From: Anadara kagoshimensis
Lineage: Eukaryota; Mollusca; Bivalvia; Arcoida; Arcidae
Direction of reading: 5' to 3'
Length of the DNA: 64,000 bases
Assembly (NCBI GenBank): GCA_021292105.1
Contig: CM037861.1
Location: 33,820,172 to 33,884,171 of the forward strand
The translations under genes were made by a program, and so were the position numbers. The notes under the pieces are model-generated. The model had not been told where the DNA came from and searched no databases. It saw only the letters and a list, made by a program, of their open reading frames with translations. Each line of letters starts with the position of its first letter. Position 1 is the stretch's first letter. Shown here piece after piece: positions 20,799 through 35,436 of the stretch.

Positions 20799-23700
20799 CT
20801 GGAAAGTAAAAACAAACAACCCATATTTAGTCTTATAATAAATGCTTGATGTAACTTAATGAACTTAATTTGCTGGCAGGACTTTATTTTGTACACCAAA
20901 CTTGTTAAGTTTTTGAAAAGTTATTTTTCACAGACGTGTTCCAAATAGCATGATTCCGTCATGTTTAGATTTTTCAGTCATAAAAAGTTACAAATGGGGA
21001 GCCTTCCTTAAAATATAACAGATATTCAAAGACCAAATACTGTTCCACATTTGGAAACCAGAACCTTACAGAGAAATGTATAAAATATCTTTAAAAAATA
21101 AATAAAGTTTTTAGCTCACCTGAGTCATAGGCCCAATGACTTCAAAACAAAATGAAAAGAAAGTGAAGGCCTGATGTAAACAATAAAGGTTGACATTTAA
21201 TGGTCAGAAATCAAGAATCTAATGGAATCGTGAGATTGTTGGAATCATAGCACCCTAAATATTAATGAATGGAATCGTGAGTTTGTTCAAATCATTACAC
21301 CTCAAATATTAATGAACAGAACATTGAGTTTGTTCGAATCATTGCACCCCTAAATATTAACAAGAGGCCCATGGGCCTGATACGCTCACCTGATAACTAA
21401 TGGCTAGCTGATAGATTTAAAGACAACATAAATACTAAACCCCAATGACTTTTATCAATACCTACAACATTCTAGTATACATGCCTATACAAAAAGTTAA
21501 TAGTTTCAAGATAATTAACCATTTCAGTATTGTTTCACATCTGTGACCTTGACCTTTGAACCCATGACCTTTTTCTATACATCAAAATGATCGTTGTATC
21601 GATACCTACAACATTCTAATATACATGCCTATACAAAAAGTTTATAGTTTTCGAGATAATTAAACATTTCTGGATTGTTTCGCATATGTGACCTTGACCT
21701 TTAAACCCATAACCTTTTTCTATACATCAAAATGACCGTTGTATCAATACCTACAACATTCTAATATACATGCCTATACAAAAAGTTTATAGTTTTCGAG
21801 ATAATTAACCATTTTGGTATTGTTTTGCATTTGTGACCTTGACCTTTGAACCCATGACCTTTTTCTATACATCAGAATGATCGATGTATCAATACCTACA
21901 ACATTCTAATATACAAGCCTATACAAAAAGTTGATAGTTTTTGAGATAATTAACCATTTCGGTATTGTTTCACATCTGTGACCTTGACCTTTGAACCCAT
22001 GACCTTTTTCTATACATCAAAATGATCGTTGTATCAATACCTACAACATTCTAATATACATGCCTATACAAAAAGTTTATAGTTTTCGAGATAATTAACC
22101 ATTTAGGTATTGTTTCACATCTGTGACCTTGACCTTTGAACCCATGACCTTTTTCTATACATCAAAATGATCGTTGTATCAATACCTACAACATTCTAAT
22201 ATACATGCCTATACAAACAGTTTATAGTTTTCGAGATAATTAACCATTTCGGTATTGTTTTGCATCTGTGACCTTGACCTTTGAACCCATGACCTTTTTC
22301 TATACATCAAAATGATCCTTGTATCAATACCTCCAACATTCTAATATACATGCCTATACAAAAAGTTTATAGTTTTCGAGATAATTAACCATTTCGGTAT
22401 TGTTTCACATCTGTGACCTTGACCTTTGAACCTATGACCTTTTTTAATACATCAAAATGATCCTTGTATCAATACCTACAACATTCTAATATACATGCCT
22501 ATACAAAAAGTTTATAGTTTTCGAGATAATTAACCATTTCAGTATTGTTTCCCATCTGTGACCTTGACCTTTGAACCCATGACCTTTTTTTTATACATCA
22601 AAATGATCATTGTATCAATACCTACAACATTCTAATATACATGCCTATACATAAAGTTTATAGTTTTCGAGATAATTAACCATTTCGGTATTGTTTCACA
22701 TCTGTGACCTTGACCTTTGAACCCATGACCTTTTTTTATACATCAAAATGATCCTTGTATCAATACCTACAACATTCTAATATACATGCCTATACAAAAA
22801 GTTTATAGTTTTCTAGATAATTAACCATTTCAGTATTGTTTCACATCTGTGACCTTGACCTTTGAACCATGACCTTTTTCTATACATCAAAATAATCGTT
22901 GTATCAATACCTACAACATTCTAATATACATGCCTATACAAAAAGTTTATAGTTTTCGAGATAATTAACCATTTCAGTATTGTTTCACATCTGTGACCTT
23001 GACCTTTCAACCCATGACCTCTTTTTAATACATCAAAATGATTGTTGTATCAATACCTACACCATTCTAATATACATGCCAATACAAAATGTTTATAGTT
23101 TTCGAGATAATTAACCATTTCGGTATTGTTTCACATCTGTGACCTTGACCTTTGAACCCATGACCTTTTTCTATACATCAAAATGATCGTTCTATCAATA
23201 CCTACAACATTCTAATATACATGCCTATACAAAAAGTTTATAGTTTTCTACATAATTAACAATTTCAGTATTGTTTCACATCTGTGACCTTGACCTTTGA
23301 ACCCATGACCTTTTTTAATACATCAAAATGATCCTTGTATCAATACCTACAACATTCCAATATACATGCCTATACAAAAAGTTTATAGTTTTCGAGAGAT
23401 AATTAACCATTTCAGTATTGTTTCCCATCTGTGACCTTGACCTTTGAACCCATGACCTTTTTTTTATACATCAAAATGATCATTGTATCAATACCTACAA
23501 CATTCTAATATACATGCCTATACAAAAAGTTTATAGTTTTCGAGATAATTAACCATTTCAGTATTGTTTCCCATCTGTGACCTTGACCTTTCAACCCATG
23601 ACCTTTTTCTATACATCAAAATAAACATTGTATCAATACCTACAACATTCTAATATACATGCCAATACAAAATGTTTATAGTTTTCGAGATAATTAACCA

Positions 23701-26700
23701 TTTCGGTATTGTTTCGCATCTGTGACCTTGACCTTTGAACCCATGACCTTTTTCTATACATCAGATTGATCGTTGTATCAATACCTACAACATTCTAATA
23801 TACATGCCTATACAAAAAGTTTATAGTTTTCGAGATAATTAACCATTTCAGTATTGTTTCACATCTGTGACCTTGACCTTTGAACCCATGACCTCTTTTT
23901 AATACATCAAAATGATTGTTGTATCAATACCTACACCATTCTAATATACATGCCAATACAAAATGTTTATAGTTTTCGAGATAATTAACCATTTCGGTAT
24001 TGTTTCACATCTGTGACCTTGACCTTTGAACCCATGACCTTTTTCTATACATCAAAATGATCGTTGTATCAATACCTACAACATTCTAATATACATGCCT
24101 ATACAAAAAGTTTATAGTTTTCTAGATAATTAACCATTTCAGTATTGTTTCACATCTGTGACCTTGACCTTTGAACCCATGACCTTTTTCTATACATCAA
24201 AATAATCGTTGTATCAATACCTACAACATTCTAATATACATGCCTATACAAAAAGTTTATAGTTTTCGAGATAATAATTATAATCAGAGGTAAAAAAAAT
24301 TAGGTCACGACCTTCACAATTGACCTTGACCTCATTTTGATGATGTCAAAACTGAAAACCCCATGTCATTATTTGGTCAAATAGTCAAGTTATAACAATT
24401 TGAAGCTATTTTAGGATTTTTTCAAAATTAAACGCAAAAACGCGTAACCTATTTTTTATCCGAATTTCACAAATTGAACAAACTATAGGCTTAAGACCCT
24501 AAAGAAGCCAAATATCACATCAGATTTTTTCTCCAATCAGTACTTTCGGAGAAGAAGATTTTTTAAGATTTTTGCACCCCTAGGTCACCTTGACCTAGTT
24601 ATGGTAGCCATGGCAACGCCACGAACAAATCTGAATTGCACCGGCCCATATATACTTCTGACAAAGTTTCATTAAAAACTGTCCGGTAGTTTCAGAGGAG
24701 AAGTCGAAAATAGGTGTTAACGACGCACGCACGCACGCACGCACGCACACACGCACGCACGCACACACGCACATACACACGCTGCGCTATGCCATAAGCT
24801 CACATGACCTTCGGTCAGGTGAGCTAATGAATGGAACCGTGAGTTTGTTCGAATCGTTGCATTCCAAATATTAATGAACGGAACTGTGAGTTTGTTCGAA
24901 TCATTGCACCCCTAAATATTAATGAACAGAACCATGAGTTTGTTCGAATCATTGCACCCCTAAATATTAATGAACGGAACCATGAGTTTGTTCGAATCAT
25001 TGCACCCCTAAATATTAATGAACGGAACCATGAGTTTGTTCGAATCATTGCACCCCTAAATATTAATGAACAGAACCGTGAGTTTGTTCGAATCGTTGCA
25101 TTCCAAATATTAATGAACGTAACTGTGAGTTTGTTCGAATTATTGCACCCCTAAATATTAATGAATGGAACCATGAGTTTGTTCGAATCATTGCACACCT
25201 AAATATTAATGAACATAATTTTGAGTTTGTTTGAATCATTGCACCCCTTAATAACAATGTACAGTATATATACATACCCTCTCATAATGGATAAAACATT
25301 ACATAAACACTTAATGGTGAATCCCAAACTCAGAATAAAAACCATTAAAATGATGATCAGCACTGCAAAACACAAAATATAATAATACATTTATCTCTTT
25401 ATTTATTTATTTCAAATTTATTTCAATTTAAAACAGTATGTTACAATATAAAGATAATAAATGTAAATCTATACAATATAAAGTTAAGAACCTTTAAGTA
25501 ATTTCTTTTTCCACTTTTTCGATTTCAACTGACTTTTTAATGAGTTGTTTAACTTTACACTTGTAAGGTGTGTGTGTGTGTGGTGTGTGTGTGTGTGTGT
25601 GTGTTGCCATATAAGAATGGAAGTCTGTTATTACTGTTTAGTAAAATTGCCTTTTAGTTTCTTGATTGTAACAGCATTCTAACAATACTGAAAAGTATTG
25701 ACTTTCCTACCTAAAAATACTTTAATACTAAACTTACAAAGCGTCAGTCTTATTTGATTACTTTGAACGTTTCACGGCATTGTGATTTTACTTACCAACA
25801 ATATAACTGTTGTTTTCTTCATTAATGATCGGTAGAATTGTAAATTCTCTATCTGTAGAATTTCTGTAATGTTGTGTGGTGGTGCTGTCTGTGGTGGTGG
25901 TGGTACTGTCTGTAGTGGTAGTTATGGGCACTAGGAACATAGCAAAATATTATATGAATAATAAAATTATTTGATAAAGAAACAAACTTTAAAAAAAATA
26001 TTTGGCAGTAATATTTAGTTTATACATCATTGGGTGCTTTTGTCAGATAAGTAGAAAATGAGATAGGTAGTAGCAACCACATGTTTTGTATTATTATTGG
26101 CAGGAACGTGTGGTGGTATGGGCTGACCAATTCAACGGATTTATCCCGACCATTTTTGACGGATTTTTATCATTAAAATGAATAAACGGACAGATAAAAT
26201 GAATAGGTTAAATTAGATGGATTTTTCGCGCTTTGCAGTTTTTTAATTAAAAGTACTAAAAATTCGGACTTTATGTATGGCAATTGTACCAGAATCAAAC
26301 ACTTGGCGATAAAAAGTACCTAAATGGCAACCTTGTCGATCTGGACAAATAAATAAATTTGATTAGTTAGGCTGTGGTATATATTCTGTAGAATTAATAG
26401 TTTGTACTTCATATGAGATAAAACCTCTACGGTAGCTAAGTTGGTAGAATGCTCGCTTAGTAGAAGGGAGGTCATGTGTTTGAACCCCGACTGGGTCTGA
26501 CCAAGACTTGAAAATAGGTAGCGACTGTTCTTCCACCAAGTACTCAGCACTCGATATTTCGAAAGTCACGGGTTCATTCGGAAGAGACCTTAAAAACCCA
26601 CGCCTGCGGCAAGCGTGGCAGGTTAAAGAACCCTCCCTTCACATTGCCATGGCTGCACTACAAATTCTGCCACTTAACCTATAGCTATTGATGTCTTATA

Positions 26701-29700
26701 TTTATATGAAATACCCTTGGCTCGGACGTAAAACCTAATTCTATTCACGGCATCTCCATGTAAAAACATGTTAAATTTCGAATATTTTTTCTTTGGATGC
26801 CATAATAATTTTATTTTTTTTATTCAGAAATACTAGAATATATCAATGTCCCCATGCACTAATATGCATAAATATTTTATACTTCAGCAACCCAAAACTA
26901 TTCATTTATTTTTGTTCGATCAATGTTATTTACGCGCACGTTAATAGTGTACAATTTTACTTACTCGCGAATTATGCGAAAATGACACACACGCGAAAAT
27001 TTGATGTTTTACTATACTGTATCGGTTTTCAGCCACGAGTTCGAAAGCATGCATGTAATTACCTGTAGTTGTTTCGTCATATTGACAAAGACCAGCTAAT
27101 CTGTTTGTACAAGATCGTTCTACGACCGAATCGCCATAAGACTTGTCGTGTGAATATGCATAACATGTCGAAGGATTGTCTGGGGTTGTCACTGAAAACA
27201 AAATAATATTTTATTATGAATAAAACAACCCGAAACTATTGTTTTTTGTTAGAACCAAGTCTGCATTAAATAATGCAATATCGCCCCTCAGTCGACCTCA
27301 CCGCGAAGGGGCAAAAACGGGCCGGGATAGCGAAGTTGCGATGTCGAAGTTGTGTAGTTAGATAATGCAATACAGGCCCTCAGTCGACCTCACCGCGAAG
27401 GAGCAATAACGGACCGGAATAGCAAAGTTGCGATGTCGAAGTTGCATAGTTGTGATAACGCGACGGAGCATATTTAAATAGGTTAAAGCGAAAGAACGAA
27501 GTTGCTATGATGCGAAGATACGATGGCGAAGAAGAGGAGGTACTATCGGTTGTTCTTCTTCTTCGCATTTTCGAGTTATCGAAATATTGTTCCTTCGCCA
27601 TCGTACATGTATATCCGCTCCTTCGCCATCGTTTTTATTAATTTTTTATTTTTTTTATTTTTATTTATTTATTTTTTTTTTTGGCTCCTTTGCGTTTAGG
27701 TCGAAGGAGCGATCTAATGCAAATTTGGTCCAAACAATACACCATAGAAAACGGTTGTTTGCCACTTATCCACTGGTTTCCTTTGAAGCTAATCCTTTGC
27801 TTTACAGTGATTCATTAATTGTGACAGGATGAAATCATTCATTTCGAACGCTGTGCTGAAGGGACATGAATTCATTAAACATTACATCCATTTAGTACTT
27901 ATCCCTTTTCTAAAGTACCTGTATGTTCAGCTTAACCTTTTATATGTGTGTAAGTACATTTCGATATATAGGGTTATTTTTAGTACCAAGAAAAATACAA
28001 TTTCATGTACTTGAAATGTACTTGTGGCTGCCGACGTCTCGATATAAGTAAAATATTCTTAAATGGGAAGTTAAACAAGATTACTCAACTCAACTCTTTA
28101 AATAAATACATGTACCTATATAAAAAAACCTAACCAATCATATGTTTGAGCTACATGTATGGGGCTGCTACATATTTTTGAAACTGAAGTTGGAGAAAAA
28201 CTAATCGAAAACGTATCACCAGACTTATATTATTATACAGCAAAAAGGTCAAAACTCTTTCCCCAAAACTGTCGTTATTTGTAAATTTTTATTTCACAAA
28301 ACATAAAACTAGATTTAAATAAATCACCAAACAACGACAGCAGGTATTATCATATGGTCAAATTTTTCAAGCTGTTAGTTTTACCCTACACCGTTTCTAA
28401 ATAACGTAAACCGTCTAAACGTTAAACGTCAAACTGGGGGAAGGTGATATTTTCCGATGAAACTTAAAGTTGTTTTATGAAGTGGTAATAAATTAAAACC
28501 AAAGATTTGGAGAAAAGATGTTGAGCGGTATTTAACTTGATGCACGTCCTAATCCAGAGCCACAGTGTACGGCGTCTGTCATGATCTGGGGGCGTATTTT
28601 GTTATGATGGAGTGGGTACATTAGTAATTGTGAATTGAAATATTAATTCAGAGAAGTACATTGCAATGTTGGAAGAATATAGGCCTGTAATCCCCCCCCC
28701 CCAATAAAAAAAAATTCCCAGGACTTTCCAGGATGACAATGTCACTCCACCATCTCATTACACCATAGAATGGCAAAAGAAAGCAGGCAGTGTTGTGTCA
28801 AGCTGATAATAGTCCTTACATTAACATTATTGAAAATATGTGGTTAATTATCAGATATCAACTGAAAATGGTGAGGGCTGGGATTAAAAACATGGATAAC
28901 ATCATAGCTGCTGTACAAGGGATTCGAACATCACTCTCTAGAGCTATTTAGCTATTTATCAAAACGAGTAGACCTACGACTTGTTCTGAGGGCACACTAC
29001 CATTATAAAGATAATTTAAGGTAAGTTGCATTTTTTATTTTGAAAATATTACAAAAACTTAACACAATTTATGCAATAACGGCGCCCATTTTGAGGAAAG
29101 ATCAGAGTTGAAATTTGGCTGCATAATATTAAATCTTACCGCCACCAACAACAGATGTAAGTCCCCGGATGAAGTTTATGTAGTAGGATGGTCCGATCGT
29201 AAATTGTGGATTTTCTGTTACAAAATTGTGTTCCACGTGATAAAAATCGGCAAGTCCAAATGTACACGACGAATTCGCTACATAAATATTTTCATACTTT
29301 TAAAAACGTCATTTCTGGTAAAATCCTTATCTGAAATATTAAGAAAAACATTATTATAAGTTATTACTGTGTATCGGAAAGGGAAAATGCTGGACCGGAT
29401 GGGGATGGGGTAAAATCTGGAAACTCCCCAACTAAAGTCAATGTTCTGACCACCTGAGTTACCCAGACCACTAAAATTGTTAATTTTTAAGTGGGGACAG
29501 GAGTCTGGTTTCTAACAGATATCCCGGCTTCACAATTATTCTTCAACGAACATTTTCTTTACTTTAAATCTGTCAAAATTGAAATTTGAATAGTTATGCT
29601 AATTGTTAAGATATTAAGGAATTATGTTATGTTTTTAAGAAAGCATGAAGCTTATATTTTTGGTATTTTTTTTCATACTTACAAAATTCACACCAGTTAA

Positions 29701-32700
29701 GTACAATTTGAGTTAAACTTAGATCAATATCAGTAATTATGTGACTTTTTCTTCTGTTGTTTTCTTATTCCCTTGGTATTGTTTCCATCAACATGTGCAC
29801 TATTCAGACAGACTAATACGTAGATGCTTCTACCCCACATGGCCAACCATTTTTTTATATCTGACAACCCGCGGGTAATACGCGAATGCTTCAAGAATAA
29901 ATAGTGATCTAATACTGCCTGTCAAGTTTTTAAGATCCAAAAAAATGTACATGCTTTTAATGCAAAAAATAATGTAATAATAATAATGATAATAATAATG
30001 GCAAGTCTATATTTAAAAAGGTCGAAATATTAAAAAGATAAACACAAGTGCTAAAGAGACTTCAAGTTGTGAATGTTTGGTGGTATCTGGTTACACCTTT
30101 ATGTAGATTATATCTGGATTGGATTATAAAAAATAAATATATACTTACTATTTTGGGGTTTACATAGATAATATAGATGTATGAATGTACAGTTCACTAT
30201 ATATGGTATGATTTCGTATGTTGTCACTCCGCCATTTACCGACTCCGTCATCACGCACGGACACATATCTTCTGACACTAAAATATTAAAAGGGTTCCAG
30301 GAAATATAAATATACATCATGGTGACAAAAGTTAATAAAACTTTACGCCATGTTGAATTTATTTTTTCCTGAACTCAATACTTCAAACATAAGAAAATGA
30401 CCTTTAATGTCACACTTATTTAAATGAGGTGGATTTATTGAGAATGACTACGGTAAGTAGTGAATAGGAACTCTTCATGATGGAGGTTAATGACGTCTTG
30501 GTAATTGCCGTCTGATTCAACATATGAATACATGTATTCTTACTGAAAGGTCAAGAGGACAGACCAACATTGTTTGCCTGTACTACATACTTGTGATGTT
30601 GAATGTTGCTTAACGTCGCATCAGCAATTTTTCAGTTATTCGCGACGAGAACTATTCTTTATTAATAAATCTATGAACAAGTTCTTGTATGCATGTGAAG
30701 TGCGAGTGTGTTTTATGGTCTGCCTTGTACCAGCAGGCACACCCGGGACAACTTTACGCCCGTACGCCGCAGACCAGCATACCACTCTCCCAGTCACATT
30801 ATACTGATACCATATGAACCAGTAAAGGCAAAAGGCAAGAAAAATTGCCTTTCCCAACTATGGTCTGAACAGGACTCAAACTCACATCGGTGAGAAACCC
30901 TGGATTTTAGACTGAAATGTCTTATCCATTATGCCACTGCGGCCTCTTTGTGTGCATTAGGCTAGCTAATATTTATTATATACATCATAGATTTTTGTTT
31001 CTTTTTTACTTACTATGAACAACTTCATATATAGATACCCAGGTCGTTACGTTGGTATTCCCACATGTTTTACTTCCATCCCCGGAACAGGAACTGTTAC
31101 ACATGTCAATATTAACTTTATTGACTGGTGCAGCGGTCAGACAATAACACCTATTGCCCTGTTACAAAATAATAAGTATGCTATTTGTTATACTAGTAAT
31201 AAATTTCAATAAGGTCAATATTAAATTTCATGACTGGAGCAACAGTCAAATAATAACGCTCTATTGTCCTGTGAAACATTATGCCTGTGCCGTCAATATC
31301 TAAAATTTCACAAGGAAACGATTCTGAAAGCATTTTAAAAACACATTTGTATCATTATGTGTTTGCAGTGTTTGAGATTATCCTATCCAGTGTTGTTCTT
31401 CATAGTGGATTCGATGGTTGAGTGATCTATTTAAGCACACGCTCACCGCAACCAACTCGAATCAACTCCTAGTGTGAGAAAGTTTGTCGGTTTGCTTGAC
31501 GAAGATATGTTTTTCTCCAGTTTCCTCAACCATTCGATAACTGACCGTCACGATATAACTTATAAGTGAAAAAATCTTGACTGTAGCATAAAACATCATT
31601 ACTCAATCCTTTGGTTGAAAACGATACTCTGGTAACTCTTAATCTATCAATGGAACTTTTGAAATGCAAGTAATGACAGATTTGGATTTTAGTATTTGTT
31701 CATTGTGCCATGTTGGACCACCTAAATACTGGAACTGGACGACATATGACGTCCATCTCAATGCTTACAATAATACATATATTATACTTTATACATATTT
31801 ATCACCGTTATTTGTAAAGTCAGAATTTTGACGTCATAAAGGGGTTTGGCAATAAATGATAAAATCGCAGAAAATAAAGAAAAACATAAAAGAAATAGAC
31901 TTTGATACTTCAAAATATTGTTGTAGTAATTGAGGTGTCAAAATTATGGAGATGCATTATAATAAGGTTTTACTGTATGTATGCATTATATATGATAATA
32001 TATGGTAAGTACCTGTAATGCTATATGTGTGGCGACACCAGAACACGCAGCAGCACACATCCTTGGTTCATTGGTTCCATTCAGAAGAGTTTTAAAGCTA
32101 TCTAGTTGTAAATTAAAACACCCTGAAATCGATAGATGCATGATAATTAAAATCACATACGTGTATTAAAATACACACACACACATCTCAATATACATCA
32201 TAAACACACACGCACGCACACATATTATTATGCTTAACGCAAAAATGCACATTGTAGTGCTTAACACAAACACGCACATATGGTCTTGAACACAAACACG
32301 TACACATTACAGTATTAGCACAAACAGCTTAAGCTTACAACAAACACATACAAATGCACATTGTGGTGCGTAACGCAAACATACACATTGCGGTACTTAA
32401 CACAAACACACACACATAAACGCACATATGGTCCTGAACACAAACACGTACACATTAGAGTATTAGCACAAACATACAAATTCGTATTGCTTAAGGTTAC
32501 TACAAACACATACAAATGCACATTGTGGTGCGTAACACAAACATACACATTGCGGTACTTAACCTGTGTGTGTCGCGCTGATGCCATTAAACAGCAGGGT
32601 TCATTAGGCACCTTGTGATTAAAGGCTTTAACCAGTAGGCAACCGTAGCCCAGGAACAGAGGATAGATACCCACTGACCAAGTGGACTACAGACGCCATG

Positions 32701-33408
32701 TGATTAAAGACCTTTAACCACTAGGCAACCGTAACCCAGGAGAGTTGAACCCTGAACCACTAGGCAAAAGTAGTCCAGGGGCAGATGATGGCTATTGTAA
32801 GCAATAGAACACCAACTGTACAATACAAGACAGAAATCAGAATTGTGAAAAGTAAGAAATAGTATAAGAATTGAGAGAGCGCCCCCGAAAGGGCGAGTGG
32901 TCAAAATATCCTTTACGGATATAATGAACCACCTTCCCGTTGATATCGGAGATTACTCCGACATCTTACACTATTCTATTAAGAACAGTCCGGGAAACAG
33001 ATTTGATTAACATTGAGTAATGTTAATTTATAACGATATCTGGAATCGCTTCATTCTGGTGCCGTTTAGTAATGTATTTAAAATCAACTTTGTAGATACA
33101 TGTTATAGTTTATGTCAAATTTTGATATAAAGATAAAAAATATATTAATTTTTTATAGAAGTTTCTTCACAGTATAGCTTAACCTTTTGAAGAATTTGGT
33201 TAAATACAATTTAAATTATTCTATTATTCTTGGTTATGGCATTCCACGTAACTCTTATATACCATAAAATGTTTTAATGACTTGGTGAACACAGCTCCGG
33301 GTCGAAGACATGTACGATTTATATAATTACCTGTAGGGTAAATTACATTTACATCCAACTTGTTTCAGAACAATAGGACAAATCAAGTATATTTTCATGA
33401 AACTCACC

Positions 33409-33443
<35 letters not shown>

Positions 33444-33647
33444 TGAATGCATATTGTTTTACATATGCAAATATACCCTTCCACGTTATGAGAGAGAGAG
33501 AGAGAGATCGTAAAACACACACACACACCGTGACATGCACCTTGAAAAAGACACACACACCCATGTACACAACATAGCGTGACATACATACCACATAGCG
33601 TGACACACACACACAATGTTGGTCTTAACACAAACATGTTTTGGTAT

Positions 33648-33685
<38 letters not shown>

Positions 33686-35405
33686 TGATGCTTTACACAC
33701 ATATTGTGGATTTTAACAGAAGCACACAAATGGTAAGGAGCGTAACATACAAACAGACAAACGTGTGCGCTTACTAGTGACACACACAGAAACACAAACA
33801 CACACACATTATGTGCTGTTTAACAAAAACACCCATATATCCATGAGCACTACGGTTCACACACACACACGCGCGCGCGCGCGCGCGTGTTTCCTTATGT
33901 CATGGCGCATTAATGGTGAAAATTAGTTTTACATACACTAGTTCAGAGATTAATAACATCATGGATAAGAAGGGTGGTCGATTGGTTGTATATAATTTTA
34001 GTCACACAAACGATTTCACATTCTTGAATCTTAATTACTCTTAATGTTCATGTGGTCCACGTCTCCCGATCTGCTTCAAGCTCATTTTCAGATTCACAAA
34101 GCGTATGTATAGTGGTACCATGGCATCCAGTAACAACCAGAGGACGGGTTATAAATGATAATGAGTTGAACAAGTATGAAATCGTGAAATCAAAAACTAA
34201 AAATCAAAAACAAAAAACGCCAGAGATTAACTCAAAGGAAAGAGGATGGTCCGTTCTTTTACTCCACATCAGCCGTACTTCTTGTGTTGCTTAACTCCTG
34301 ATGTTTTTTCGCACATTATTTTGAGGGACAAATTCGAACGGATATATACATTTGTACTTTGACTGTAAAAGTTGATCATAAGCTGAGTAATAGCGTTTTA
34401 CATAACAGTCAAGAATATTTCACTTACACCGAGATGTCACCAGCTAGAGGCTAAGGTGCAGAAATGTTGCGTGTGTCGCGCTGATGCCATTAAACAGCAG
34501 GGTTCACTAGGCACCTTTTGATTAAAGGCTTTAACCAGTAGGCAACCGTAGCCAAGGAACAGAGGATAGATACCAACTGACCCAGTGGAATCCTAGACTA
34601 CAGACGCCATGTGATTAAAGACTTCTCCTTTAACCACTAGGCAACCGTAACCCAGTAGAGTTGAACCCTGAACCACTAGGCAACAGTAGTCCAGGGGCAG
34701 ATGATGGCTATTGTAAGCAATAGAACACCAACTGTACAATACAAGACAGAAATCAGAATTGTGAAAAGTAAGAAATAGTATAAGAATTGAGAGAGCGCCC
34801 CCGAAAGGGCGAGTGGTCAAAATATCTTTTACGGATATAATGAACCACATTCCCGTTGATATCGGAGACTGCTCCGACATCTTACACTATTCTGTTAAGA
34901 ACAGTCCGGGAAACAGATTTGATTAACATTGAGTAATGTTGGTTTATAACGATATCTGGAATCGCTTCATTCTGGTGCCGTTTACTAATGTATTTAAAAT
35001 CAACTTTGTAGATACATGTTATATTTTATGTTGAATTTTGATATAAAGATAAAAAATATATTATTTTTTTTACAGAAGTTTCTTCACAGTATAGCTTAAC
35101 TTTTTGAAGAATTTGGTTAAATACAATTAAAATTATTTTATTATTCTCGGTTATGGCATTCCACGTAACTCTTACATACCACAAAATGTTTTAATGACTT
35201 GGTGAACACAGCTCCGGGTCGAAGACATGTACGATTTATATAATTACCTGTAGGGTAAATTACATTTACATCCAACTTGTTACAGAACAATAGGACAAAT
35301 CAAGTATATTTTCACGAAACTCGCCACAGAGAGAGAGAGAGAGATATGAATGCATATTGTTTTACATATGCAAATGTACCCTTCCACGTTATAAAGAGAG
35401 ATCGT

Positions 35406-35436
<31 letters not shown>

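Noticed and set aside
20799-20899. Upstream extension of the last receptor exon to a start at 20899
   Set aside because: A strong acceptor (TTTTTACTTTCCAG) with the phase needed by exon 8 ends at 20799. The extension has no domain and is intronic.
24824-25275. Minus-strand frames with 16-residue MIRTNSWF-type repeats
   Set aside because: The unit is 48 bp, so frames stay open automatically. They lie in intron 8 with no splice support of their own, and the array units vary like non-coding DNA.
33349-33807. Cys/Val- and Leu/Ser-rich minus-strand frames
   Set aside because: They translate CA and GA microsatellites in the intron 2 triplication.
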